From Citrobacter amalonaticus Y19 (GTDB lineage Bacteria; Pseudomonadota; Gammaproteobacteria; Enterobacterales; Enterobacteriaceae): 64,000 bases of DNA. The notes below the pieces were generated by a model, which was not told where the DNA came from, made no database searches, and saw only the letters and a list, made by a program, of their open reading frames with translations. Position 1 is the first letter of the stretch. The number at the start of each line of letters is the position of its first letter. Shown here one piece after another: positions 7,364 through 15,424 of the stretch. The stretch covers positions 1,798,001 through 1,862,000 of the forward strand of contig NZ_CP011132.1 in NCBI RefSeq assembly GCF_000981805.1. The letters are read 5' to 3'. The translations under genes and the position numbers were made by a program.

Positions 7364-9550
7364 ATGAATACGATAACAAAAATCTCCCCGCGCCCTCTGG
7401 CGCTTTTGATTGCCACAGCATTAAGCGCAAATGCATTCGCTGCAGACGAGGTCATGAACGACGGTGAAACGATGGTCGTCCAGGCCACCGCCGAAGAAGC
7501 CCTCAAACAGCAACCCGGTGTTTCTATCATCACCGCCAAAGACATTGAAAAATCCCCGCCGGTCAACGATCTCTCCGATATCATTCGCACCATGCCTGGC
7601 GTGAACCTGACAGGCAACAGCGCCAGCGGGAGTCGGGGCAATAACCGCCAGATTGACATTCGCGGCATGGGGCCGGAAAACACGCTGATCCTGATTGACG
7701 GCGTGCCGGTCACCTCACGAAACTCGGTACGCTATAGCTGGCGCGGTGAGCGTGATACGCGTGGCGACACGAACTGGGTGCCTGCGGAGATGGTCGAACG
7801 CATTGAAGTACTGCGCGGCCCGGCGGCGGCGCGTTACGGTTCCGGTGCGGCAGGCGGCGTGGTCAACATCATCACCAAACAGCCGACGAACGACTGGCAT
7901 AGCTCGCTGTCTCTTTATACCAATCAGCCTGAGAACAGCAAAGAAGGCGCCACCAAACGTGCGAACTTCAATCTGAGCGGTCCGCTCATTGATGACATTC
8001 TCACCATGCGCCTGTACGGCAATATCAATAAAACCGACGCCGATGCGGCGGATATCAATACCCGGCAAAATGGCTCCTATGCCGCAGGACGAGAAGGGGT
8101 GCGCAATAAGGACATCAACGCCCTGCTCTCCTGGAAACTGACGCCGCAGCAAATTGTTGATTTTGACTACAGCTATAGCCGTCAGGGCAATATCTATGCC
8201 GGAGATACGCAGTACAGCAACAGCAACGTCAGTCCTGACGGGTTGGTCAGTTCACTCTACGGTGATGAAACCAACCGGATGTATCGCCAGTCGTGGGGGC
8301 TGACGCACAATGGCATCTGGGACTGGGGACAGTCCAGATTCGGCGTGTATTACGAAAAAACCAACAATACCCGGATGCAGGAAGGCTCGACCGGCAGAGT
8401 GGAAGGTATGATTAATGACACCGAATACGCCACCAGCCGCCTGGAATCTTATCGTTCTTCCGGTGAACTCAACATTCCGCTTTTCTGGCTGGTGGATCAA
8501 ACCCTGACGCTGGGTGCGGAATGGAACCGCGATGAACTTAACGACCCGGCATCTATGCAGGCCACCAGCGCATCCGGCGTGCAAATTGGCAATGTCTCCG
8601 GTGATGCGTCCAGTCGCAGCACCAAAAATAGCGCCACGCTTACTGGTATCTATCTGGAGGATAATATCGAAGCCCGTCCGGGTACGGATATTATTCCGGG
8701 GATCCGTTTTGACTATCACGACGAATTTGGCAGCAACTGGAGCCCCAGTCTGAATATGTCGCAGGAACTGGGCAGCCTGTTCAAACTGAAAGCCGGGATT
8801 GCGCGCGTCTTTAAAGCGCCAAACTTGTATCAGTCCAGCGAGGGATATTTGCTCTCCACACGCGGCAACGGTTGCCCGAATACGATTGCAACCGGCAGTT
8901 GTTATCTGTTGGGTAATCCGGATCTGGACCCGGAAATCAGTATCAACAAAGAGATCGGCCTTGAATTTACTTACTCAGGCTGGGATGCGGGAATCACCTG
9001 GTTCCGTAACGATTATAAAAACAAGATCGTCTCCGGGACCGATATTATCGGTTACGCCTCCAACGGAAATAATATCCTGCAATGGGAAAATGGCGGCAAA
9101 GCGATCGTTGAAGGTCTGGAAGGTAACGTCGTGATCCCGCTGGTACCGGAGACGTTAAACTGGCGCACTAACGCGACGTATATGATCAAATCCGAGAACA
9201 AGGACACCGGCAACCCGCTCTCCGTGATCCCCAAATACACCATCAATACCCTGCTCGACTGGCAGGTGAATGACAAGTTGTCCACCCAATTACGGTGGAC
9301 GCAGTACGGTCGACAAAAACCACGCGAGTATGCGGAAATACGTAACGAAACGGGTGCCATGTCGGATAAAGAGATTGGCGCCTATGCGATTGTCGGTCTC
9401 GGCGCTAACTACCAGATGACGAAAAACCTGCGCCTGAACGCTGGGATCAGCAACCTGTTCGATAAGCAGATTTATCGTGAAAACGACGGTGCCTCGACCT
9501 ATAACGAACCCGGACGCGCGTACTATGCCGGCGTGACGATGTCATTCTAA
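7364..9550 (+). CDS. TonB-dependent catecholate siderophore receptor, IroN/FepA-like
   Basis: Outer-membrane receptor importing ferric catecholates with energy from TonB-ExbBD. 728 residues from ATG 7364 (a TTG lies one codon upstream). Signal peptide of about 26 residues ending NAFA; TonB box ETMVV just after; plug with GNNRQIDIRGMGPENTLI and RGPAAARYGSGAAGGVVNI; barrel ending in YAGVTMSF. YSWRGERDTRGDTNW and SLSLYTNQPE are closer to IroN than to FepA as I recall them, so salmochelin/enterobactin is the likely substrate. E. coli K-12 has no gene here. It stands alone, without iroBCDE or siderophore synthesis genes, between yciB and yciA, one gene away from tonB. Confidence 0.9.
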   Translation: MNTITKISPRPLALLIATALSANAFAADEVMNDGETMVVQATAEEALKQQPGVSIITAKDIEKSPPVNDLSDIIRTMPGVNLTGNSASGSRGNNRQIDIRGMGPENTLILIDGVPVTSRNSVRYSWRGERDTRGDTNWVPAEMVERIEVLRGPAAARYGSGAAGGVVNIITKQPTNDWHSSLSLYTNQPENSKEGATKRANFNLSGPLIDDILTMRLYGNINKTDADAADINTRQNGSYAAGREGVRNKDINALLSWKLTPQQIVDFDYSYSRQGNIYAGDTQYSNSNVSPDGLVSSLYGDETNRMYRQSWGLTHNGIWDWGQSRFGVYYEKTNNTRMQEGSTGRVEGMINDTEYATSRLESYRSSGELNIPLFWLVDQTLTLGAEWNRDELNDPASMQATSASGVQIGNVSGDASSRSTKNSATLTGIYLEDNIEARPGTDIIPGIRFDYHDEFGSNWSPSLNMSQELGSLFKLKAGIARVFKAPNLYQSSEGYLLSTRGNGCPNTIATGSCYLLGNPDLDPEISINKEIGLEFTYSGWDAGITWFRNDYKNKIVSGTDIIGYASNGNNILQWENGGKAIVEGLEGNVVIPLVPETLNWRTNATYMIKSENKDTGNPLSVIPKYTINTLLDWQVNDKLSTQLRWTQYGRQKPREYAEIRNETGAMSDKEIGAYAIVGLGANYQMTKNLRLNAGISNLFDKQIYRENDGASTYNEPGRAYYAGVTMSF

Positions 9551-9556
9551 TCTCTC

Positions 9557-9582
9557 AAACGCCCGTCTCGCGGGCGTTTCCC
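9557..9582 (+). terminator. Terminator of the catecholate receptor gene
   Basis: 9-bp stem AAACGCCCG / CGGGCGTTT (9557-9565, 9571-9579) with loop TCTCG, 6 bases after the stop, followed by a short pyrimidine run. Confidence 0.8.
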
Positions 9583-9649
9583 CTCTGTTCTCCGTGCTAA
9601 AATCATAGTAGCATCGCGCCTGAAATTTCTTTCTACAGTCGGTTTTACA

Positions 9650-10048
9650 ATGACAACAACAACTCACGCCCCCCAGGGCGAACTGGTTTTACGCACACTG
9701 GCTATGCCTGCCGATACTAATGCCAACGGTGATATTTTTGGCGGCTGGCTGATGTCGCAGATGGATATTGGCGGTGCTATTCAGGCCAAAGAGATTGCCC
9801 ATGGTCGCGTGGTGACCGTCCGCGTGGAAGGAATGAGCTTTCTGCGCCCGGTCGCAGTTGGCGACGTAGTGTGCTGCTATGCCCGCTGCGTGAAGCGTGG
9901 AACCACTTCCATCAGCATCAATATAGAGGTCTGGGTGAAGAAAGTGGCGTCAGAGCCAATTGGCCAGCGCTACAAAGCGACAGAAGCGCTGTTCATCTAC
10001 GTTGCGGTGGATCCGGACGGTAAACCCCGCCCGCTTCCGGCGCAATAA
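9650..10048 (+). CDS. yciA: Acyl-CoA thioesterase YciA
   Basis: Cytosolic hot-dog-fold thioesterase with broad acyl-CoA specificity. 132 residues, full length. NANGDIFGGWLMSQMD is the conserved catalytic/CoA segment (Asp in the GDIFGG motif), and VKRGTTSISINIEVWVKK forms part of the hot-dog sheet. Converges on tonB with a shared bidirectional terminator, exactly as in E. coli. Confidence 0.96.
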   Translation: MTTTTHAPQGELVLRTLAMPADTNANGDIFGGWLMSQMDIGGAIQAKEIAHGRVVTVRVEGMSFLRPVAVGDVVCCYARCVKRGTTSISINIEVWVKKVASEPIGQRYKATEALFIYVAVDPDGKPRPLPAQ

Positions 10049-10053
10049 GCACA

Positions 10054-10085
10054 AAAAAGCCTCCTGAAACGGAGGCTTTCTCTTT
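10054..10085. terminator. Bidirectional yciA/tonB terminator
   Basis: 9-bp stem AAAGCCTCC / GGAGGCTTT (10056-10064, 10071-10079) flanked by A-rich sequence on the left and T-rich on the right, so it can end transcripts from both converging genes, as established for this pair in E. coli. Confidence 0.9.
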
Positions 10086-10098
10086 TCAGGCATCACCA

Positions 10099-10809
10099 TC
10101 ACTCAATTTGCGTGGTGCCGTTCAGGCGGAAGACAATATTCACGACCAGCCCTGAACCCGGCTTACCCGCTTCATAGCGCCATCTGCGCATCGCATTCTT
10201 CACTTCGCGCTCAAACATGTTAGCCGGTTGCGCAGACACGATCTGTACGTTATCCACCCGACCGTCGGACGTGACATCAAATTTCACTTTTACCCGCCCC
10301 TCAATGCGCAGTGCCTGGGCGCGCGCCGGGTACTGGGGCTGATTACGCGTCAACGCACGTGGGCCTGCCGGAACGCTCACCGTTGGCTTACTGGTCGCCG
10401 GTGCGGTACTGGTGGCTGGGCGCGCAGGCGCGGTATTCTCAAACGGCGACGTCTGGCGCGGCTCAGCAGGTTTGACATCACGCTTCGGTTGTTCCTGCAC
10501 CTTTTTCACCGGCTTCGGTTTTGGCTTGGGTTTAGGCTTCGGTTTCTCGATAACAACCGGTGCCTCTTTAGGCGGTTCGGGAATCGGCTCGGGTTCAGGC
10601 TCGACCACCGGTTCCGGCGGCGGCTGAACCGCCTGTGGCGGTTCCAGGTCGGCTGGCGAAACCATCGTGACGGAGATAGGCTGCGCAGGGGCTGGCAGTT
10701 CAATAACCTGATGTACTGAGGTATACAAGAGTCCCGCCACTAAAGCACCATGAATGCCAACGGAAAGTAACGTCGGCCAGGGAAAGCGACGAGGTAAATC
10801 AAGGGTCAT
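10099..10809 (-). CDS. tonB: Energy-transducing protein TonB
   Basis: Couples the inner-membrane proton gradient (through ExbB/ExbD) to outer-membrane receptors such as the one at 7364-9550. 236 residues if started at MTLDLPRRF, the E. coli convention; an in-frame ATG three codons upstream (10818) is an alternative. N-terminal anchor helix LLSVGIHGALVAGLLYTS with the conserved Ser and His, a Pro-rich spacer with Glu-Pro then Lys-Pro repeats (roughly residues 65-105), and a C-terminal domain with RNQPQYPARAQALRIEG and the receptor-contacting region. A Fur box lies upstream. Low sequence complexity of the Pro-rich part is normal. Confidence 0.97.
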   Translation of the reverse strand: MTLDLPRRFPWPTLLSVGIHGALVAGLLYTSVHQVIELPAPAQPISVTMVSPADLEPPQAVQPPPEPVVEPEPEPIPEPPKEAPVVIEKPKPKPKPKPKPVKKVQEQPKRDVKPAEPRQTSPFENTAPARPATSTAPATSKPTVSVPAGPRALTRNQPQYPARAQALRIEGRVKVKFDVTSDGRVDNVQIVSAQPANMFEREVKNAMRRWRYEAGKPGSGLVVNIVFRLNGTTQIE

Positions 10810-10854
10810 TGAAGTCATAATCGTTTCAGTTGAAAAACCAGGCCTCGATTTTAA

Positions 10855-10875
10855 ATGCAAATAGCAATCATATTC
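10855..10875 (-). promoter_or_regulatory. Fur box of tonB
   Basis: Read on the minus strand, GAATATGATTGCTATTTGCA and the bases next to it match the E. coli tonB promoter Fur site as I recall it, 37-57 bases before the upper tonB start. Confidence 0.65.
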
Positions 10876-11021
10876 AATAAGCCATCGACATAAGCGCCAT
10901 TTTTATCCTAAAAATCCCCTGACAACTGTACGCCCTTAACAAGGCTGTCATCTTTGCGTTGCAGTAAAGAGACCTTTCAAATAACGTATTTAGTACTTTT
11001 ACCGACCAAGGAGCCCTATCC

Positions 11022-11318
11022 GTGCTTTATGTCATCTACGCGCAAGATAATCAGAACTCACTTGAAAAGCGTCTTTCCGTCCGCCCTGCTCATCTGGCGC
11101 GGCTGCAGTTGCTTCACGACGAAGGACGTCTCCTGACTGCGGGCCCAATGCCTGCTGTCGATAGCAACGATCCGGGCGCGGCAGGTTTTACCGGCTCCAC
11201 GGTGATTGCTGAATTTGACTCACTGGAAGAGGCGAAATCCTGGGCGGAGGCCGACCCGTATGTCGCCGCCGGAGTTTACGCGCAGGTTTCGGTGAAACCC
11301 TTTAAGAAGACGTTCTGA
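11022..11318 (+). CDS. yciI: YciI family protein
   Basis: 98-residue ferredoxin-like-fold protein of the YciI family (muconolactone-isomerase-like); biochemical role unknown. Starts with GTG at 11022, preceded by AAGGAG at 7 bases; the E. coli gene uses the same start. Conserved RPAHLARL and DSNDPGAAGF carry the His/Asp pair typical of the family. The E. coli kch gene, which lies next to yciI there, is absent here. Confidence 0.94.
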   Translation: MLYVIYAQDNQNSLEKRLSVRPAHLARLQLLHDEGRLLTAGPMPAVDSNDPGAAGFTGSTVIAEFDSLEEAKSWAEADPYVAAGVYAQVSVKPFKKTF

Positions 11319-11332
11319 AAGACGTGTTCATT

Positions 11333-11356
11333 GGGCACCGCATGCGGTGCCCTGTT
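11333..11356. terminator. Hairpin between yciI and yciY
   Basis: A perfect 20-base palindrome (11333-11352, GGGCACCGCA and its complement) between two converging genes. The T run is weak (TGTTCACT), so termination is likely but not strongly supported. Confidence 0.5.
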
Positions 11357-11359
11357 CAC

Positions 11360-11533
11360 TCAGAGGCTGTGGATCGCAAACAACAGCGAATTACGCTGCT
11401 GATTCAGGACACACTTTCTGATTGAGTGGATACGCATATTCCGACGCGACTGCCCCTCAAGCCAACGCGCTTTACGGCGACTGGCCTGACGCAGCATCCG
11501 CCAGCGTCCCACTTCCGTTCTACTCCGCTTCAT
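11360..11533 (-). CDS. yciY: Small basic protein YciY
   Basis: 57-residue, very arginine-rich protein of unknown function, starting MKRSRTEVGRWRM and ending LLFAIHSL. Length and sequence match E. coli YciY closely, and the location between yciI and clsA is conserved. No signal peptide or membrane helix. Conservation of such a short frame between genera is the main evidence that it is real; a shadow frame on the other strand is rejected. Confidence 0.8.
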   Translation of the reverse strand: MKRSRTEVGRWRMLRQASRRKARWLEGQSRRNMRIHSIRKCVLNQQRNSLLFAIHSL

Positions 11534-11674
11534 GATACCTACTCTTACCGTACAAGAATGGGCATTATACCCCCCACCGACAGGCAGGCTAGCGCTTTTA
11601 CCGTGTTTTTATTTGCCAGATGAGTGATGACGCGTAAACTCATAACAATACGCTTTCAAAAGGATTTTTAATCT

Positions 11675-13135
11675 ATGACAACCTTCTACACGGTGGTGAG
11701 TTGGCTGGTCATTCTGGGCTACTGGGTGCTCATTGCCGGTGTAACATTACGTATTTTAATGAAACGTCGCGCGGTTCCTTCCGCGATGGCCTGGCTGTTG
11801 ATCATTTACATTCTGCCGTTAGTCGGAATTATTGCTTATTTATCCTTCGGGGAACTCCATTTAGGCAAACGCCGGGCCGAGCGTGCGCGCGCAATGTGGC
11901 CGTCCACGGCGAAATGGCTGAACGATCTCAAAGCCTGCAAACATATCTTCGCCGAGGAGAACAGCAGCGTTGCCGCTTCGCTGTTCAAACTCTGTGAGCG
12001 CCGCCAGGGCATCGCTGGCGTCAAGGGAAACCAGCTCCAGTTGCTCACCGATTCTGATGATGTGATGCAGGCGCTGATCCGCGATATCCAGTTGGCGCGA
12101 CATAACATCGAAATGGTGTTCTATATCTGGCAACCCGGCGGCATGGCGGATCAGGTGGCGGAATCCCTGATGGCTGCCGCACGACGCGGGATCCATTGCC
12201 GCTTGATGCTCGACTCGGCGGGCAGCGTCGCCTTCTTCCGCAGTCCCTGGGCAACGATGATGCGCAACGCCGGTATTGAAGTGGTTGAGGCGCTGAAGGT
12301 CAATCTGTTCCGTGTGTTCCTGCGCCGCATGGACCTGCGTCAGCACCGTAAAATGGTGATGATCGATAACTATATTGCCTATACCGGCAGCATGAATATG
12401 GTTGACCCGCGCTTTTTCAAACAGGATGCGGGGGTGGGTCAGTGGGTCGATCTGATGGCGCGAATGGAAGGCCCGGTCGCCACCGCGATGGGCATCGTCT
12501 ATTCCTGCGACTGGGAGATTGAAACCGGCAAGCGGATCCTGCCTCCGCCGCCGGACGTCAACATCATGCCGTTCGAAGAGGCCAGCGGACACACCATTCA
12601 TACTATCGCCTCCGGTCCCGGTTTTCCGGAAGATCTGATACACCAGGCGCTGCTGACCGCGGCCTATTCGGCGCGTGAATATTTGATCATGACCACTCCC
12701 TACTTCGTGCCGAGCGACGATTTACTGCATGCCATCTGTACGGCGGCACAGCGCGGGGTGGACGTCAGCATTATTTTGCCGCGCAAGAATGATTCGCTCC
12801 TGGTCGGCTGGGCCAGCCGCGCCTTCTTTACCGAACTGCTGGCGGCAGGAGTGAAAATCTACCAGTTTGAAGGCGGTTTGCTGCATACCAAGAGCGTACT
12901 GGTCGATGGCGAACTCAGTCTGGTCGGGACCGTGAACCTCGACATGCGCAGCCTGTGGCTTAACTTTGAGATCACGCTGGTCATTGATGACGTCGGATTT
13001 GGCGGCGATCTGGCTGCCGTGCAAGACGATTACATCTCCCGCTCTCGCCTGCTGGACGCGAGTTTGTGGGTAAAACGACCACTCTGGCAGCGGATCACCG
13101 AGCGACTGTTTTACTTCTTCAGTCCGTTGCTGTAA
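11675..13135 (+). CDS. clsA: Cardiolipin synthase A
   Basis: Inner-membrane phospholipase-D-superfamily enzyme that joins two phosphatidylglycerols to cardiolipin plus glycerol. 486 residues, same as E. coli. Two N-terminal membrane helices (FYTVVSWLVILGYWVLIAGV and AMAWLLIIYILPLVGIIAYL), then two HKD catalytic motifs: H224 in HRKMVMIDNYIAYTGSMN and H404 in HTKSVLVDGELSLVGTVN. Followed by yciU after 34 bases. Confidence 0.98.
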   Translation: MTTFYTVVSWLVILGYWVLIAGVTLRILMKRRAVPSAMAWLLIIYILPLVGIIAYLSFGELHLGKRRAERARAMWPSTAKWLNDLKACKHIFAEENSSVAASLFKLCERRQGIAGVKGNQLQLLTDSDDVMQALIRDIQLARHNIEMVFYIWQPGGMADQVAESLMAAARRGIHCRLMLDSAGSVAFFRSPWATMMRNAGIEVVEALKVNLFRVFLRRMDLRQHRKMVMIDNYIAYTGSMNMVDPRFFKQDAGVGQWVDLMARMEGPVATAMGIVYSCDWEIETGKRILPPPPDVNIMPFEEASGHTIHTIASGPGFPEDLIHQALLTAAYSAREYLIMTTPYFVPSDDLLHAICTAAQRGVDVSIILPRKNDSLLVGWASRAFFTELLAAGVKIYQFEGGLLHTKSVLVDGELSLVGTVNLDMRSLWLNFEITLVIDDVGFGGDLAAVQDDYISRSRLLDASLWVKRPLWQRITERLFYFFSPLL

Positions 13136-13169
13136 AACGTGCCCAAGAGACGGGAAACAGGGTGTCATT

Positions 13170-13499
13170 ATGGATATGGATCTGAACAATCGCCTGACTG
13201 AAGACGAAACGCTTGAGCAGGCTTACGATATTTTTCTCGAACTGGCGGCCGATAACCTCGACCCGGCGGACATTATTCTGTTTAACCTGCAGTTTGAGGA
13301 GCGCGGCGGCGCAGAGTTATTTGACCCGTCTGAAGACTGGCAGCAGCACGTTGATTACGATCTGAACCCTGACTTCTTTGCCGAAGTGGTGATTGGTCTG
13401 GCGGACAGCGAAGATGGCGAGATCAACGATATTTTTGCCCGCGTGCTGCTGTGTCGCGAAAAGGATCACAAGCTCTGCCATATTCTCTGGCGCGAGTAA
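13170..13499 (+). CDS. yciU: Acidic dsDNA-mimic protein YciU (HI1450 family)
   Basis: 109 residues, strongly acidic (many Asp/Glu, e.g. LTEDETLEQAYDIFLELAAD), of the HI1450/DUF440 family proposed to mimic double-stranded DNA; the partner in enterics is not firmly established. Full length and nearly identical to E. coli YciU. Probably co-transcribed with clsA. Confidence 0.95.
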   Translation: MDMDLNNRLTEDETLEQAYDIFLELAADNLDPADIILFNLQFEERGGAELFDPSEDWQQHVDYDLNPDFFAEVVIGLADSEDGEINDIFARVLLCREKDHKLCHILWRE

Positions 13500-13508
13500 T
13501 GACGAAAA

Positions 13509-13535
13509 GAAGAGCCGCCAGCGCGGCTCTTTTCA
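13509..13535. terminator. Bidirectional terminator between yciU and the K+ channel gene
   Basis: 9-bp stem AAGAGCCGC / GCGGCTCTT (13510-13518, 13523-13531), tetraloop CAGC, A-rich before and T-rich after; placed between converging stops. Confidence 0.85.
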
Positions 13536-13536
13536 T

Positions 13537-14373
13537 TTAGTCTGGTAGTTTACTGCCGCAGTGGTTACAAAACTTCGCGCTATGCTCGTGCTCACTTTGC
13601 TGACACTGCGGGCATTTCCGCTGTTGACTCCGCTTATGAAACGCGATGCTCATATGGGTGGTGATCAATCCGGTGGGGATCGCAATCACCGAATAGCCAA
13701 TCAGAATCAGTACTGACGCCACTATCCGCCCCAACGGCGTATGGGGCGTAATGTCGCCGTATCCAACTGTCGTAACGGTAACAATCGCCCAGTAGACCGA
13801 CGCATTCAACGTGGTAAATCCATATTCCGGCCCTTCAATGAGATACATCAGCGTGCCGAAAATAATCATCACAATGCCGATAAATGAATAAAACAGAATC
13901 AGCTGATGCCGGGCGCTCACAATCGCCTGCCAGAACACCCGTAGCGAAGGCATAAAGCGCAGCAACTTCAGGATCCGCAAAATACGAATGGCTCGCATCG
14001 CGCGCCAGGCGAATACATAGTTAAGGCTGATTTCCGGCCACAGCCACATCACATACAAGGGCAGAATGGTGGCTAAATCAATCAGACCCCAGAAGCTGAA
14101 GACATATTTCGCCGGATTCGGCCAACTCACTAAACGCAGAAAATATTCCAGCGTAAAGACCAGCGTGACGAAGAGTTCGAGCAAGACGAAAATATGCCAT
14201 TCATCGAATGTCAGGTGATATTGCGTGCCAATACCCGACTCAATAAAAATAATCAGCACGCTGAGCAGCGCGAACAGTGCACACAATCCCTCAACCCGTC
14301 GGCCTGAACGGGTATTCAGGTCGAACAAACGGTGATAAATCTGCCCGCGAAGCGATGATAATGAAAGCGGCAC
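13537..14373 (-). CDS. Voltage-gated K+ channel (Kv type) with C-terminal zinc ribbon
   Basis: Six-helix ion channel, 278 residues. The voltage sensor S4 is unusually regular: positive residues at every third position, R124, R127, R130, R133, K136, R139. The selectivity filter TVGYGD is at 202-207 with a pore helix before it and S6 after. The C-terminus carries a four-cysteine zinc ribbon (C254, C257, C269, C272). This is not E. coli Kch, which has a different fold order, no S4 of this kind and a C-terminal RCK domain, and lies on the other side of clsA. Potassium selectivity is inferred from the filter; the physiological role is unknown. Confidence 0.9.
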   Translation of the reverse strand: MPLSLSSLRGQIYHRLFDLNTRSGRRVEGLCALFALLSVLIIFIESGIGTQYHLTFDEWHIFVLLELFVTLVFTLEYFLRLVSWPNPAKYVFSFWGLIDLATILPLYVMWLWPEISLNYVFAWRAMRAIRILRILKLLRFMPSLRVFWQAIVSARHQLILFYSFIGIVMIIFGTLMYLIEGPEYGFTTLNASVYWAIVTVTTVGYGDITPHTPLGRIVASVLILIGYSVIAIPTGLITTHMSIAFHKRSQQRKCPQCQQSEHEHSAKFCNHCGSKLPD

Positions 14374-14419
14374 GATAACCTCAGTAAAAGAAGGGCTGAC
14401 AGTTTGTCAGCCCTTGCGA

Positions 14420-15424
14420 TTATAACGGGTCTACCTTAAGGCAGGATACGGCATGCCGGAAACTGCCTTCCAGTACCGGGCGTGTTTTCGCACACTCCGG
14501 CCCGGCAATCGGACAGCGGGTGCGGAATACGCAACCTGAAGGTGGGTTAATCGGTGACGGCAACTCCCCTTCCAGTAACTGAATCGTCTTGTTCTTTTCC
14601 AGATCGGGATCGGGAATCGGCACCGCCGACATCAGCGCTTTGGTGTAGGGATGCAGCGGATTGTGATAAACCTCATCATAGGTCCCCAGCTCCACGGCAT
14701 GGCCCAGATACATCACCAGTACGCGGTCAGAGATATGTTTCACGACCGCCAGGTCATGGGCAATGAAGATCAGCGACAGCCCCATCTCTCGCTGAAGCTG
14801 TTGCAACAGATTGACGACCTGCGCCTGAATTGACACGTCCAGCGCGGAGACCGGCTCATCACAGATGATCAGCTTCGGCTCCAGAATCAACGCACGGGCA
14901 ATCCCGATACGCTGGCACTGTCCGCCCGAAAACTCATGCGGGTAGCGGTTGATCAGGTTTGGCAGCAGGCCCACCTTCATCATCATCGCTTTCACCCGAT
15001 CGCGCACGTCCTGACGCGACAGCTTCGGATGATAGGTCCGCAGCGGTTCAGCGATGATCTCACCAATGGTCATACGTGGATTCAGCGACGCCAGCGGATC
15101 CTGGAAAATCATCTGAATATCACTGCGCACGGCGCGCCATTCGTCGGGTTTCATTCCCAGCAGGTCTTTGCCTAACCAGGCCACCCGTCCCTCGGTCGCT
15201 TTCACCAGTCCGATAATGGCCCGGGCAAAGGTCGATTTCCCACAGCCTGATTCGCCAACGACGCCCAGCGTCTCGCCTTCATACAGCCGCAGCGTCACGC
15301 CATCGACGGCCTTCAGCGTTTTTGAGGGCTGCCAGAACCACTGTTTGCCATCTTTAATGTCGAAATGCACCTTCAGATCGGCGATTTCCAGGAGGACGTT
15401 ACGTTTTTCATCAACAGCGTTCAT
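14420..15424 (-). CDS. oppF: Oligopeptide ABC importer, ATPase OppF
   Basis: One of the two ATPases of the OppABCDF oligopeptide importer, cytoplasmic face of the inner membrane. 334 residues. Walker A GESGCGKST, signature FSGGQCQRIGIARAL, Walker B LIICDEPVSALD, H-loop IAHDLAVV, and the oligopeptide-family C-terminal extension with cysteines (CVFRTRCPIAGPEC). Its start overlaps the oppD stop by 4 bases. Last gene of the operon. The gap to the K+ channel gene downstream is only 46 bases, with a weak hairpin (CTGACAGTTTGTCAG). Confidence 0.97.
   Translation of the reverse strand: MNAVDEKRNVLLEIADLKVHFDIKDGKQWFWQPSKTLKAVDGVTLRLYEGETLGVVGESGCGKSTFARAIIGLVKATEGRVAWLGKDLLGMKPDEWRAVRSDIQMIFQDPLASLNPRMTIGEIIAEPLRTYHPKLSRQDVRDRVKAMMMKVGLLPNLINRYPHEFSGGQCQRIGIARALILEPKLIICDEPVSALDVSIQAQVVNLLQQLQREMGLSLIFIAHDLAVVKHISDRVLVMYLGHAVELGTYDEVYHNPLHPYTKALMSAVPIPDPDLEKNKTIQLLEGELPSPINPPSGCVFRTRCPIAGPECAKTRPVLEGSFRHAVSCLKVDPL

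Noticed and set aside
10228..10719. 163-codon Arg-rich frame on the plus strand
   Set aside because: Antisense to the Pro-rich part of tonB; its composition is a by-product of Pro/Lys/Glu codons.
11426..11623. 65-codon plus-strand frame across yciY
   Set aside because: No family resemblance and no ribosome site, while the minus-strand 57-codon frame matches YciY.
12722..13189. 155-codon minus-strand frame over clsA and the yciU start
   Set aside because: Overlaps two firmly identified genes and has no recognisable features.
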